NCBI RefSeq assembly: GCF_018860855.1
Contig: NZ_JAHKQE010000010.1
Span: 1-64,000, forward strand
Direction of reading: 5' to 3'
Length of the DNA: 64,000 nt
Source of the DNA: Amphritea atlantica
Lineage (GTDB): Bacteria; Pseudomonadota; Gammaproteobacteria; Pseudomonadales; Balneatricaceae
The notes below the pieces were generated by a model, which worked only from the letters and a program-made list of their open reading frames with translations, was not told the DNA's origin and searched no databases. Made by a program: the position numbers and the translations under genes. The number at the start of each line of letters is the position of its first letter. Positions within the stretch are counted from its first letter, which is position 1. Positions 46,288-55,354 of this stretch are shown piece by piece.

Positions 46288-47544
46288 ATGAGAAAAACTA
46301 GCAGTTCTCTTCTACCCAATACAATACGTAGACGTATTGCAAAAGGCTTGATGGCACTTCCTGCTGCCATTCTTCTATCCAGTATAGGCATGTCTGCATC
46401 AGCAGCAGACGTCAATACAACTGGCTTAGCAGTCACTGATGATACGGTCACAGTCGGCATTTTACACTCGCTAACCGGGACTATGGCAATCAGTGAAACC
46501 GGTGCACAAGAAGCTGAAAAATTGGCTATTTCGCAAATCAACGCAATGGGCGGCATTCTCGGGCGACAGATTAAAATAATCCAGGAAGACGGTGCTAGTG
46601 ACTGGCCTACCTTCGCCGAGAAGGGCAGAAAGCTCTTAGTGCAAGACAAAGTAGCCGCTGTGTTTGGCGCCTATACATCTGCATCACGTAAAGCGGTACT
46701 ACCCGTTTTTGAAAAAGAAAATGGCCTTTTATATTACCCCACCTTCTACGAAGGACTGGAGCAATCAAAAAACGTCATCTACGCCGGACAAGAAGCCACG
46801 CAACAAATTCTATCTGGCTTGGACTGGGCGGCTAAAGAGAAAGAAGCCAAGACTTTTTACTTGATCGGTTCTGACTATCTATGGCCTAGAACGGCGATGA
46901 AAATTGCACGCAAGCACATTGAAAACGAGCTTGGCGGTACAGTAGTCGGCGAAGATTATAAGCCTTTAGGTAACACACAATTTGGTTCTGTCATCAATAA
47001 GATCCGTTTGAAAAAGCCTGATGTCATTTACGCGGCGGTAGTGGGTGGCAGCAATGTTGCTTGGTTTAAACAACTGAAAGCAGCCGGCATCACATCAAAA
47101 AAACAGACACTGATGACAATTTCAGTAACAGAAGATGATGTGTTGGGAATTGGGGGAGAAAACCTTGAAGGCTTTTACTCCGTCATGAAGTATTTCCAAA
47201 GTCAAGATAACCCTAACAACAAGGCCTTTGTTACCGCATTCAAAGAAATGTGGGGGGAAGACAGTGTCATAGGGGACGGAACACAAGCGGCCTACCTTGG
47301 TCCGTGGTTATGGAAAGCCGCTGTTGAAAGAGCAGGCTCTTTTGATATTGATAAAGTGGTTGCTGAGTCCGAAAAAGGCGATATTGAGCTAACAACAGCT
47401 CCTGAGGGTTACGTAAAGCTTCATCAAAACCACCATTTGTGGAGCAAGACCCGCGTGGGCGAATGGGGTAAAGATGGTCAGGCGACAGTGGTATACACCT
47501 CAGAGTTGATCGAACCCAACCCATTCCCTGCTGGTTATCAATAA
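46288..47544 (+). CDS. urtA: Urea/amide ABC transporter substrate-binding protein UrtA
   Basis: A 418-residue periplasmic binding protein. A long signal ends near SASA-AD (residue 40). Mature features match UrtA/FmdD: VTVGILHSLTGTMAISE, GAQEAEKLAISQINAMGGI, and the SASRKAVLPVFEKENGLLYYPTFYEG segment. It captures urea or short amides. The urt operon next to formamidase and no urease gene in the window make formamide or a short-chain amide the more likely ligand here. Confidence 0.92.
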   Translation: MRKTSSSLLPNTIRRRIAKGLMALPAAILLSSIGMSASAADVNTTGLAVTDDTVTVGILHSLTGTMAISETGAQEAEKLAISQINAMGGILGRQIKIIQEDGASDWPTFAEKGRKLLVQDKVAAVFGAYTSASRKAVLPVFEKENGLLYYPTFYEGLEQSKNVIYAGQEATQQILSGLDWAAKEKEAKTFYLIGSDYLWPRTAMKIARKHIENELGGTVVGEDYKPLGNTQFGSVINKIRLKKPDVIYAAVVGGSNVAWFKQLKAAGITSKKQTLMTISVTEDDVLGIGGENLEGFYSVMKYFQSQDNPNNKAFVTAFKEMWGEDSVIGDGTQAAYLGPWLWKAAVERAGSFDIDKVVAESEKGDIELTTAPEGYVKLHQNHHLWSKTRVGEWGKDGQATVVYTSELIEPNPFPAGYQ

Positions 47545-47620
47545 ATGTCAACCGCTGGTGTAGCAGACAAACATCGTTCAATAAGCCAGTAAAATACAAC
47601 GTAAATATCGCTAACAAGGA

Positions 47621-47680
47621 TGTTCGCGTCTCTATCCAAAGATTAACGTTATTACAAAAATTTAGTCAGAGACGCGAACA
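47621..47680 (+). repeat. Large hairpin between urtA and urtB
   Basis: TGTTCGCGTCTCT (47621-47633) pairs with AGAGACGCGAACA (47668-47680), a perfect 13-bp stem with a 34-nt loop. No T-tract follows. Such structures usually protect the upstream binding-protein message or reduce reading into the permease genes. Confidence 0.6.
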
Positions 47681-47730
47681 AAGTATCAACTTGATTGTTG
47701 TGTCTCATGACTAAATTTGGGGAATTAATA

Positions 47731-48654
47731 ATGGACGCATATACAAGTAGTGAATTGATATCAATCTTTGCTATGCAAGGTTTCTCTGGCATTAGTTTGT
47801 TCAGTGTTCTTCTGCTTATGGCTTTAGGGTTAGCCATCATTTTTGGTCAAATGGGTGTGATAAACATGGCCCATGGCGAATTTATGACCGTCGGGGCTTA
47901 CACAACCTATTTCATGGCAACCCTGACTGAAACTTACCTCCCATCATTCATGCCTTATTATTTTGTCTTTGCCATCATCATGGCATTTATTGTAGCGGGA
48001 ATATTAGGCTACCTCGTAGAGTTTGCATTCATTAGGCACCTCTACAAAAGACCGCTTGATACCTTATTAGCCACCTGGGGCTTAAGCCTTATCATGCAGC
48101 AATCATTTCGGTCACTGTTTGGCGCCAGAGAAGTAAGCCCAACGTTACCTGAGTGGTTGTTAGGTTCATATCAGCCCACAGAGACGATTTACATACCGAT
48201 CAATGGCATGTTTGTACTCGGGTTAACGACGGTAATCACCATCGGCACTTACTATCTGATGTTTAAATCAAGATGGGGACTGCGCGTTAGAGCAACCACG
48301 CAAAATAGGGCGATGAGCGGTGCTGTCGGTATTAATACCAAAAAAGTTGACCGTTATACGTTTGCTTTAGGCTGTGGTATCGCCGGCATAGCCGGAGCTG
48401 CATTTACCACTATCGCTTCAACTGGGCCAACGACCGGCACTTTGTATATTGTTGATACGTTTATGGTGGTTGTCTTTGGCGGCGCTATGAGTTTATTCGG
48501 CACTATTGCATCAGCGTTCTCTATCGCACAAACACAGTCGATCCTTGAATTCTTCATCAGCGGGTCTATGGCAAAGGTATATACCCTTTTCGCCCTAGTA
48601 CTGATTTTAATGTTTAAGCCAGAAGGGCTGTTCGCCAGTAAGGTTCGCCGCTAG
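47731..48654 (+). CDS. urtB: Urea/amide ABC transporter permease UrtB
   Basis: A 307-residue branched-chain-type permease with eight or more helices. UrtB features: LLLMALGLAIIFGQMGVINMAHGEFMTVGAY, GFSGISLFSVLLL and AIAFGAA-like GIAGIAGAAFTT. The ATG at 47731 has GGGGA upstream; the upstream ATGs at 47695 and 47707 would put extra residues in front. Forms the channel with UrtC. Confidence 0.92.
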   Translation: MDAYTSSELISIFAMQGFSGISLFSVLLLMALGLAIIFGQMGVINMAHGEFMTVGAYTTYFMATLTETYLPSFMPYYFVFAIIMAFIVAGILGYLVEFAFIRHLYKRPLDTLLATWGLSLIMQQSFRSLFGAREVSPTLPEWLLGSYQPTETIYIPINGMFVLGLTTVITIGTYYLMFKSRWGLRVRATTQNRAMSGAVGINTKKVDRYTFALGCGIAGIAGAAFTTIASTGPTTGTLYIVDTFMVVVFGGAMSLFGTIASAFSIAQTQSILEFFISGSMAKVYTLFALVLILMFKPEGLFASKVRR

Positions 48655-48741
48655 AGCGAGCCTTACTCTCAACTTAAAACATAGCAGCAGTCAGTCACAC
48701 ACATCATTTACATTGGCTTTAGATGTGTCTTGGAGAGATTT

Positions 48742-49893
48742 ATGAGTTTTGTATATGACAAAATAATGGGCGGAAAAAAAGGCCTCACCGGCCTTATTAT
48801 TCTTGCCACATTAATATTGATAATATTCCCACTACTTCTAGACTCGTTCCGCCTTAATTTAGTAGGAAAATATCTCACTTATGCCTTTGCAGCGGTCAGT
48901 TTGGTGTTGCTATGGGGCCATGGAGGAATACTCAGTCTTGGCCAAGGGATATTCTTTGGTTTAGGTGGTTATGCCATGGCGATGTTTTTAAAGCTTGAAG
49001 CCTCATCGCCAGAAAACACCACTATACAGTCTACGCCGGGAATTCCTGACTTTATGGATTGGAATCAGTTAACAGAGCTTCCCTGGTTCTGGGAGCCCTT
49101 CTCCAGTCTTACCTTTACTGTGCTTGCTGTATTGATCATACCTGCAGCGTTTGCCTACATTATTGGTTCTGCCATGTTCAAGCGGCGAGTTGGGGGCGTT
49201 TACTTTGCGATTATCACCCAGGTTATCGCCGTCATACTCACTGTCCTTATTGTGGGCCAGCAAGGTGTCACAGGTGGCATTAACGGCATTACCGATTTGC
49301 GTACACTACATGGCTGGGACATTACGTCAGATAGCGCCAAGACTATTCTTTACTTCATCAATTGCGGCCTGCTACTGACCGTTATATTAGCTTCAAGATT
49401 TATTCTTACGAGTAAGTTCGGGCGCATATTATTAGCGGTTCGAGATAAAGAAGATCGCGTCAGGTTTTCGGGATATGACGTCGCTAATTTCAAAATATTT
49501 ATCTTCTGCTTTGCTGCCATGATCTCGGCCATCGGTGGTGCGATGTTTACGCTGCAAGTAGGCTTTATGTCTCCGTCCTTTGTCGGCATTGTACCGTCTA
49601 TTGAAATGGTCATATTTGCCGCTGTAGGTGGCCGTATGTCATTGATTGGAGCGGTCTACGGAACGCTATTAATTAATTTCGGAAAAACCGCTTTCTCGGA
49701 ATCGTTCCCAGAGATGTGGCTATTCTTGGTTGGTGGATTATTTATCGCCGTTGTCATGTTATTCCCGAACGGGCTCGCAGGCCTTTGGAATGACCATGGT
49801 CACCACATCACCAAGAAGTTTGCTTTCATAGCAAAAATATTTAGCAAGTCGGCACCTCAGATATTTGAAAAGAAAGTAGAGGATGCGCGCTAA
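48742..49893 (+). CDS. urtC: Urea/amide ABC transporter permease UrtC
   Basis: A 383-residue permease with GHGGILSLGQGIFFGLGGYAMAM, GGVYFAIITQVIA, and GVTGGINGITDLRT segments that define UrtC/LivM. The ATG at 48742 has GGAGAG upstream. Its stop overlaps urtD by one base (TAATG). Confidence 0.92.
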   Translation: MSFVYDKIMGGKKGLTGLIILATLILIIFPLLLDSFRLNLVGKYLTYAFAAVSLVLLWGHGGILSLGQGIFFGLGGYAMAMFLKLEASSPENTTIQSTPGIPDFMDWNQLTELPWFWEPFSSLTFTVLAVLIIPAAFAYIIGSAMFKRRVGGVYFAIITQVIAVILTVLIVGQQGVTGGINGITDLRTLHGWDITSDSAKTILYFINCGLLLTVILASRFILTSKFGRILLAVRDKEDRVRFSGYDVANFKIFIFCFAAMISAIGGAMFTLQVGFMSPSFVGIVPSIEMVIFAAVGGRMSLIGAVYGTLLINFGKTAFSESFPEMWLFLVGGLFIAVVMLFPNGLAGLWNDHGHHITKKFAFIAKIFSKSAPQIFEKKVEDAR

Positions 49894-50645
49894 TGAACAT
49901 GCAAACGAATACTGATTTCACCTTAGCAATAGAAGAACTAACCGTTTCATTCGATGGATTTAAGGCAGTCGATGATCTCAATTTCTATCTCGATAAAAAC
50001 GAACTCCATGTAATTATCGGACCTAACGGAGCAGGCAAAACAACCGTTCTTGATCTGATTTGTGGCAAAACAAAAGCGACCTCCGGCAGCATTAAGTTCT
50101 TGAATAATGAACTGATAGGGTTATCTGAACACGCCATCGTGCGATCAGGAGTAGGCCGGAAATTTCAAACACCGTCAATTTACGAGAACCTGACCGTACT
50201 TGAGAACCTGGAAGTATCCTACCCACATAGCCGCGGTGTGTTCGGCTCGTTACTGTTCAAACGTAATAAAACGGTGCTAGATAAAATCCATGAAATAGCC
50301 CATGAAATTATGCTAGAGCAGATGCTGGATACCGAAGCAGGGCTACTAAGCCATGGCCAGAAACAATGGCTAGAAATAGGAATGCTACTGATTCAGGATC
50401 CACAATTAATGATGCTTGATGAGCCGGTAGCGGGAATGAGTGTAAAGGAGAGGGAACAAACCGCAATACTGCTCAATAAAATCAGTAAAGGACGTTCTGT
50501 TTTAGTCATCGAGCATGACATGGATTTTGTCGCCAGCATCGCCCATAAAGTAACCGTGCTCCATCAGGGAAAAATTCTAGCCACAGGTAATATGGACAAG
50601 GTGCAGAACGACCCCAAAGTGATTGAAGTATATCTAGGCCACTAG
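49893..50645 (+). CDS. urtD: Urea/amide ABC transporter ATP-binding protein UrtD
   Basis: A 250-residue ATPase with Walker A GPNGAGKTT (43-51), signature LSHGQKQWLEIG in place of LSGGQ, Walker B LMMLDEP and the H-loop VIEHDM. The LSHGQ variant and early GFKAVDDLNFYLDKNELH are UrtD traits. It powers transport with UrtE. Confidence 0.94.
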   Translation: MNMQTNTDFTLAIEELTVSFDGFKAVDDLNFYLDKNELHVIIGPNGAGKTTVLDLICGKTKATSGSIKFLNNELIGLSEHAIVRSGVGRKFQTPSIYENLTVLENLEVSYPHSRGVFGSLLFKRNKTVLDKIHEIAHEIMLEQMLDTEAGLLSHGQKQWLEIGMLLIQDPQLMMLDEPVAGMSVKEREQTAILLNKISKGRSVLVIEHDMDFVASIAHKVTVLHQGKILATGNMDKVQNDPKVIEVYLGH

Positions 50646-50708
50646 AAAAGAGCCGTGTTTTTACCCGTTACGGGTCTGTGATGTCATACATTATTAATAG
50701 GTGAGTAT

Positions 50709-51398
50709 ATGTTAAGTGTTTCTAATTTGAAGGTGTGTTACGGACAAAGTGAAGTAATTAGTGATCTGACCTTCAGCGTACCCAAAAACGAGACCTTGGC
50801 CATTATGGGCCGCAACGGCATGGGTAAAACCACGTTATTTAAATCACTGATTGGTATATTGCCCTCCTCTGAGGGTGTGATTCAAATAGACGGTGTAGAC
50901 ATCTCCACATTGGAAAGTTACCAGCGTGTAGAGAATGGCATAGCGTACGTGCCTCAAGGCCGCATGATTTTTCCAGACCTAACGGTAAAAGAAAATATTG
51001 AAACCGGCTTGGAGGTTTCAAAACTTAAAGAAATTCCGGACGATATTTATGCCCTCTTTCCTGTACTCAGGGAAATGCGCAACCGCAAAGGAGGTAACCT
51101 TTCTGGCGGCCAGCAGCAGCAGCTTGCCATAGCTCGCGCGCTGGTCACCAACCCGAAAGTATTGCTACTGGATGAGCCGACTGAAGGCATACAACCATCC
51201 ATCATTAAGGATATCGCAAACATACTGAATGAAATCAAACAACTTAGAGACATCACCATCATTGTTTCGGAACAGGTATTGAGTTTTACCATGGAGATAG
51301 CAGATCGAATCATCGTTATTGATAAAGGTAAATTTATTCATGAAAACATGCGAAATCAGGTCGACAGTCATCAGATCAAAAAATATCTCTCGGTTTAA
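50709..51398 (+). CDS. urtE: Urea/amide ABC transporter ATP-binding protein UrtE
   Basis: A 229-residue ATPase with Walker A GRNGMGKTT, signature LSGGQQQQLAIARAL, Walker B VLLLDEPTEG and VSEQ at the H-loop position, as in LivF/UrtE. YVPQGRMIFPDLTVKEN is the family Q-loop area. It is 63 bp from urtD and precedes the formamidase. Confidence 0.94.
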   Translation: MLSVSNLKVCYGQSEVISDLTFSVPKNETLAIMGRNGMGKTTLFKSLIGILPSSEGVIQIDGVDISTLESYQRVENGIAYVPQGRMIFPDLTVKENIETGLEVSKLKEIPDDIYALFPVLREMRNRKGGNLSGGQQQQLAIARALVTNPKVLLLDEPTEGIQPSIIKDIANILNEIKQLRDITIIVSEQVLSFTMEIADRIIVIDKGKFIHENMRNQVDSHQIKKYLSV

Positions 51399-51496
51399 GA
51401 AAGTAATTTTTAACCAAAGAATATAAAACGGCTAAGCCGACACAGCATTATTAATCAGATAATTAGTAACACTCTGGGTTAAATTAGGAGCCTAAA

Positions 51497-52732
51497 ATGA
51501 CTGAAACAATTATTAAAGTTGACCTTAAAAAATCAGCCTATGAGAACGAAAATATACATAACCGCTGGCATCCTGATATTCCTATGGCAGCCATGGTTAA
51601 ACCCGGTGATGACTTTATAATAGAGTGTGTCGACTTTACTGGCGGGCAGATCAAAAATAATGATGACGCCTCTGATATGAGGGACGTCGACTTAACGCAA
51701 GTTCACTTTTTATCCGGCCCTGTCGGCGTCGAAGGCGCAGAGCCAGGCGATCTACTCGTTGTTGATATTCTGGATATTGGTACTTTTGATGAGAGCCAAT
51801 GGGGGTTTAATGGTTTCTTTTCTAAGAACAACGGCGGCGGTTTTCTAGATGAACATTTTCCTGAGGCACAAAAATCGATATGGGATTTCAATGGCATGTT
51901 CACCAGCTCTCGGCACGTACCCGGTGTTGAATTTGCAGGCCTGATTCACCCAGGCCTGATTGGTTGCCTACCCTCAAAGGAGTTACTCAAAGACTGGAAT
52001 ACCCGAGAAAAATCGCTGTACGACACCGAACCGGATAGAGTACCAGCACTTGCAGCGCTACCTTCTGCCGGATCTGCCCATATGGGTAGAATGAAACCTG
52101 AAGAAGCAAAGATAGCAGGAGCAGAGGGCGCCAGAACAGCGCCTCCCCGTGAGCATGGCGGAAATTGCGATATAAAAGACCTGTCCCGCGGATCAAAAAT
52201 GTACTTCCCCGTTTATATTAAAGATGCAGGGCTTTCAGTGGGCGATCTTCACTTCAGCCAGGGCGACGGTGAAATCACTTTCTGCGGTGCTATTGAAATG
52301 GCTGGATGGATTCACCTGCGCGTTAACTTAATCAAAGGAGGCATGGAAAAATATGCCATTAAAAACCCAATTTTCAAGCCTAGTCCTATCACTCCTAAAT
52401 ATGATGACTACCTGATATTTGAGGGAATATCCGTTGATGAGCAAGGCAAGCAGCACTACCTTGATGTAAATGTGGCATACCGACAAGCTTGCTTAAACGC
52501 CATTGAATATCTTAAGAAATTTGGTTATTCAGGAGCCCAAGCATACTCACTACTAGCTACCGCGCCAGTTCAAGGCCATATTAGTGGAGTAGTCGATATG
52601 CCTAACGCTTGTGCTACTCTCTGGCTGCCGACCGATATATTTGAATTTGATATCAAACCTAATGCTGATGGACCGACTAAATTTCTTGATGGCAGCGTAA
52701 ACATGCCTTTGGCCCCTGATATCAAAAAATAA
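51497..52732 (+). CDS. fmdA: Formamidase
   Basis: A 411-residue member of the FmdA/AmdA family, which hydrolyses formamide to formate and ammonia. It shows HNRWHPDIPMAAMVKPGD, IECVDFTGGQI, SRHVPGVEFAGLIHPG, and the REHGGNCDIKDLSRGSKMYFPV active-site region. Length equals characterised enzymes. AGGAG upstream of the ATG. It follows the urt genes in the same direction, giving an uptake-plus-hydrolysis operon. Confidence 0.95.
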   Translation: MTETIIKVDLKKSAYENENIHNRWHPDIPMAAMVKPGDDFIIECVDFTGGQIKNNDDASDMRDVDLTQVHFLSGPVGVEGAEPGDLLVVDILDIGTFDESQWGFNGFFSKNNGGGFLDEHFPEAQKSIWDFNGMFTSSRHVPGVEFAGLIHPGLIGCLPSKELLKDWNTREKSLYDTEPDRVPALAALPSAGSAHMGRMKPEEAKIAGAEGARTAPPREHGGNCDIKDLSRGSKMYFPVYIKDAGLSVGDLHFSQGDGEITFCGAIEMAGWIHLRVNLIKGGMEKYAIKNPIFKPSPITPKYDDYLIFEGISVDEQGKQHYLDVNVAYRQACLNAIEYLKKFGYSGAQAYSLLATAPVQGHISGVVDMPNACATLWLPTDIFEFDIKPNADGPTKFLDGSVNMPLAPDIKK

Positions 52733-52744
52733 GGAGAGGTCAAT

Positions 52745-53098
52745 ATGCCCGTCTACGACTATAAATGCACTGAGCACGGTGTATTTTACGAGCTGGCCAG
52801 TATCGACAATCACGCAGAACCGATGCCCTGCCCTGAATGCCAGAGCCCCTCTGCACGTATTATCATTCTGTCTCCCGGCATTCTTAACATGCCTAAAGAG
52901 AAAAAACAGGCGATTGATCGTAATGAAGCAGCTAAACATGAACCCCAGCACTCTACCGTGGACTCCCGTGAAGAAAATGCCGATAAATTAAAGCATGGTT
53001 GTGGATGCACTCATAACAAACGCAGCTCTAAACTCATGTATACCGCCGACGGTAATAAAATGTTCCCATCAATGCGGCCTTGGATGATTAGCCACTAA
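52745..53098 (+). CDS. fmdB: FmdB-type zinc ribbon protein
   Basis: A 117-residue protein whose first 45 residues form an FmdB zinc ribbon (MPVYDYKCTEHG then CPECQSP). The remainder is hydrophilic and ends with a second Cys pair (HGCGC). It accompanies amide operons and is thought to act as a regulator; its role is not firmly established. It overlaps the operon terminator region. Confidence 0.88.
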   Translation: MPVYDYKCTEHGVFYELASIDNHAEPMPCPECQSPSARIIILSPGILNMPKEKKQAIDRNEAAKHEPQHSTVDSREENADKLKHGCGCTHNKRSSKLMYTADGNKMFPSMRPWMISH

Positions 53099-53113
53099 CT
53101 AATAAGTAAACTC

Positions 53114-53143
53114 GCCCCACAGAACGACCGTGGGGCTTTTTTC
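53114..53143 (+). terminator. Terminator of the urt-fmd operon
   Basis: GCCCCAC-N9-GTGGGGC followed by TTTTTTCTTT, 16 nt past fmdB. Confidence 0.92.
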
Positions 53144-53539
53144 TTTAATAGCACCTCAGGTCATATCACTCATATTCCTGCTGAACCTTAAATATTAGAG
53201 ATATCTAATTTAATTAAGTTATAATAATCTCACTTTGTGTTACACCAAACTATTCAACATCTGAAGACATCCTAGGTAATAGAAAATAGTTTATCGACTC
53301 TGCATGGTAAACAACAACACGAACTTTTATAGATCAAATACTTAAATATTTACCCTTCACACTCGCTGATGATTTTTAGCGCACCACCACACATCACTAA
53401 TGGTCATTCCGGTGCCCTTCCACTCTGTTATCCGGTTTCATTGGCCGGAATTTCATCGCTACTACGAGATCATCTGTCATCCTGCATGCCATTAATGGCT
53501 ACTGTTAACTGTGACGCCTTATTACAAATATTTGCTACA
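53144..53539. other. Intergenic stretch, no gene recognised
   Basis: Between the fmdB terminator and the stop of the LysR gene I find only A/T-rich spacer and a plus-strand frame (from 53369) with no family resemblance that partly overlaps the LysR 3' end. No clear repeats or promoters. Confidence 0.5.
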
Positions 53540-54442
53540 TTACCTGCAGGGGTAATCGCGCTGCAAAACCTCTCGCAAGAACGTGATCACCGTCTTTACG
53601 CGGGGTGTAAACTGAAGGTCCTTGTGAACGGCTAACCAGAGCTCTCGGGAGACAGCCACTTGATCCTCTAGCACAGGAATCAGTCCGAACCGTTCCGCCC
53701 GGGCGAATTTCGGCAACATGACCAATCCAGCACCGGCAGCCGCGGCGAACATCTGCGCTAACATGCTCGTGGAATGGAAAACGACTCGCAAATCGGGTGC
53801 TACTTCTTTCAACCAATAAACAGTGTCAAGCTGAACCAGATCATCAATATAGGAGGTAAATACGTGATTGGAAAGATCACTAACGCTTTTAGGTGTCCCA
53901 TGGTTTCGGAGGTATTCAGGAGCACCATACAAATGAAGAGAAAATTCTCCGATAGCTTCTACTTGGAGACCTCGCCCCTCAGCATGGAAAAAACCTAGAA
54001 ATAAATCAGCCTCGCGTCGATTCACGTGTACCATGTTAGTCGATGTCACCAGTTCGACCTCTAGGCTTGGATAACGTTCGCGCAGTTCCACAAACTCACC
54101 GGCCAAATAAAGGGAGGCGATTCCCTCCATCGTCGCTAATCGCACACTCCCTTGCAGCTCGCTCGAATCTTGTCTGACCGACTCGGTAATAGCCAACGCA
54201 CTGCTTTCCATTACCAAGACACACCGAAATATTTCATGCCCTTTCGGGGTCAGCTCAAAGCCTTGCGGGCTACGGATAAACAAGGCCTCACCGATGGAGC
54301 CCTCCAAGCTCGCCACCCGCCTACTCACGGTGGTGTGATCAATATCCAGCTGACGCGCAGCGGCCGAGAGTGTCTTGTGGCGAGCAACCTCCAAAAAGAT
54401 GCGAAGTTCGTCCCAACTGTATTTGATGTTTTGTAACGCCAT
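53540..54442 (-). CDS. LysR family transcriptional regulator
   Basis: A 300-residue LysR protein. The helix-turn-helix (about 8-66) reads WDELRIFLEVARHKTLSAAA and LDIDHTTVSRRVASLE; the rest (about 90-295) is an effector-binding domain. The D-HTTVSRRV form groups it with LysR proteins like those next to GST or oxidoreductase genes. It is downstream of the decayed mdcB/mdcH-like remnants and in the same direction as the nitrilase; its own target is unclear. Confidence 0.9.
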   Translation of the reverse strand: MALQNIKYSWDELRIFLEVARHKTLSAAARQLDIDHTTVSRRVASLEGSIGEALFIRSPQGFELTPKGHEIFRCVLVMESSALAITESVRQDSSELQGSVRLATMEGIASLYLAGEFVELRERYPSLEVELVTSTNMVHVNRREADLFLGFFHAEGRGLQVEAIGEFSLHLYGAPEYLRNHGTPKSVSDLSNHVFTSYIDDLVQLDTVYWLKEVAPDLRVVFHSTSMLAQMFAAAAGAGLVMLPKFARAERFGLIPVLEDQVAVSRELWLAVHKDLQFTPRVKTVITFLREVLQRDYPCR

Positions 54443-54499
54443 AAATAGAAAACCCTGGTTAGGTACACGACTCCAAGCAAGGATAGTGACTCATCTGCT

Positions 54500-55141
54500 C
54501 TGCGGATACTATCGGCTATATTACTAAACAGTATGATATCGAGAGCCCCAACCGGCTGGCTACCAAAGTCAAACTCCTCGGCTGCCGAACTCATCCAATA
54601 TGTGTGTGACGCGACATCGATCCTCAGTCGCTTGCACTCCGCAGCGAGGCTGGGCGCTATGGACTCAGCGGTATCTAGACATTTCTGGGGGGGGCACCGA
54701 GCACAACGCTGTTAGCAAAGGTGAGAATCGCCACCACACATCTGGTGATTTCACACAGATGCTCGATCGCCGCAGGCGCAATACCACTAACCGACAACAG
54801 AGGCGCCCTGCGAACAACGATCCATTGCAGTTGTACGGCGACAGGCAAGATCAAGTGCCGCCTCGGCATTTAAAGCTGCCAACTCTCCCACACTATTAAC
54901 CTGCAATGACCGCTGGAGCAGGTAAGGCGCGGGTAACCGCTCTCCACCCGCCAAGAGCTTGTGACGGTCAGCAGGATTTGCGTTGCTATTGGCTACGGCC
55001 CATTGCTGATCGGCCAAACTAGCACTCCAGCCGGTAACACAGGTTACGGCATGTGTCGGTGAACAACGCGCTTTCACCGAGCGAGGAAATCATCTCGTGA
55101 TGTTGCATACCCTGACCTGAAACAATCAGCGCGTAACTCAT
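54500..55141 (-). pseudogene. Decayed mdcH-like malonyl transferase gene
   Basis: From the ATG at 55141 the frame reads MSYALIVSGQGMQHHEMISS, the GQG opening of MdcH/FabD acyltransferases. A frameshift follows near 55040; another frame continues LLQRSLQVNSVGELAALNAE with the GHS serine motif damaged (NSVGE). A further shift near 54690 leads to RLRIDVASHTYWMSSAAEE, like the SHTPLL region. At least two frameshifts, so not functional. An apparently intact mdcH starts at 63847. Confidence 0.68.
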
Positions 55142-55335
55142 ATCCGGCCACACATGCCCACAATCAAGCAGGCAGCAGCCAACGTGTCGGCTAAGCCTTG
55201 TGCGACAAAATCGTCGTGAATTGACTTGCCGTATCAATCCCATCCGATCTGGCAACACCGGCGGCCAGAAAGTCACGCGCTTACATGCGAATAATGCAAT
55301 CCCTGAAGACCACCACGAAGAGCTAGATTGCAATC
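55141..55335 (-). pseudogene. Decayed mdcB-like C-terminus
   Basis: Two short frames carry pieces like the 3' end of triphosphoribosyl-dephospho-CoA synthase: DFLAAGVARSDGID in one, then SIHDDFVAQGLADTLAAACL in another, ending with a stop that overlaps the mdcH-like ATG (ATGA). The SPGG-type motif of the intact protein is missing. A mdcB-mdcH order is consistent with remains of a second malonate locus. Weak but mutually supporting evidence. Confidence 0.45.
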
Positions 55336-55354
55336 ATCCATCACCGACATCACG

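Noticed and set aside
53369-53635. 88-aa plus-strand ORF before the LysR gene
   Set aside because: No homologue recognised, overlaps the LysR 3' end, no ribosome site.
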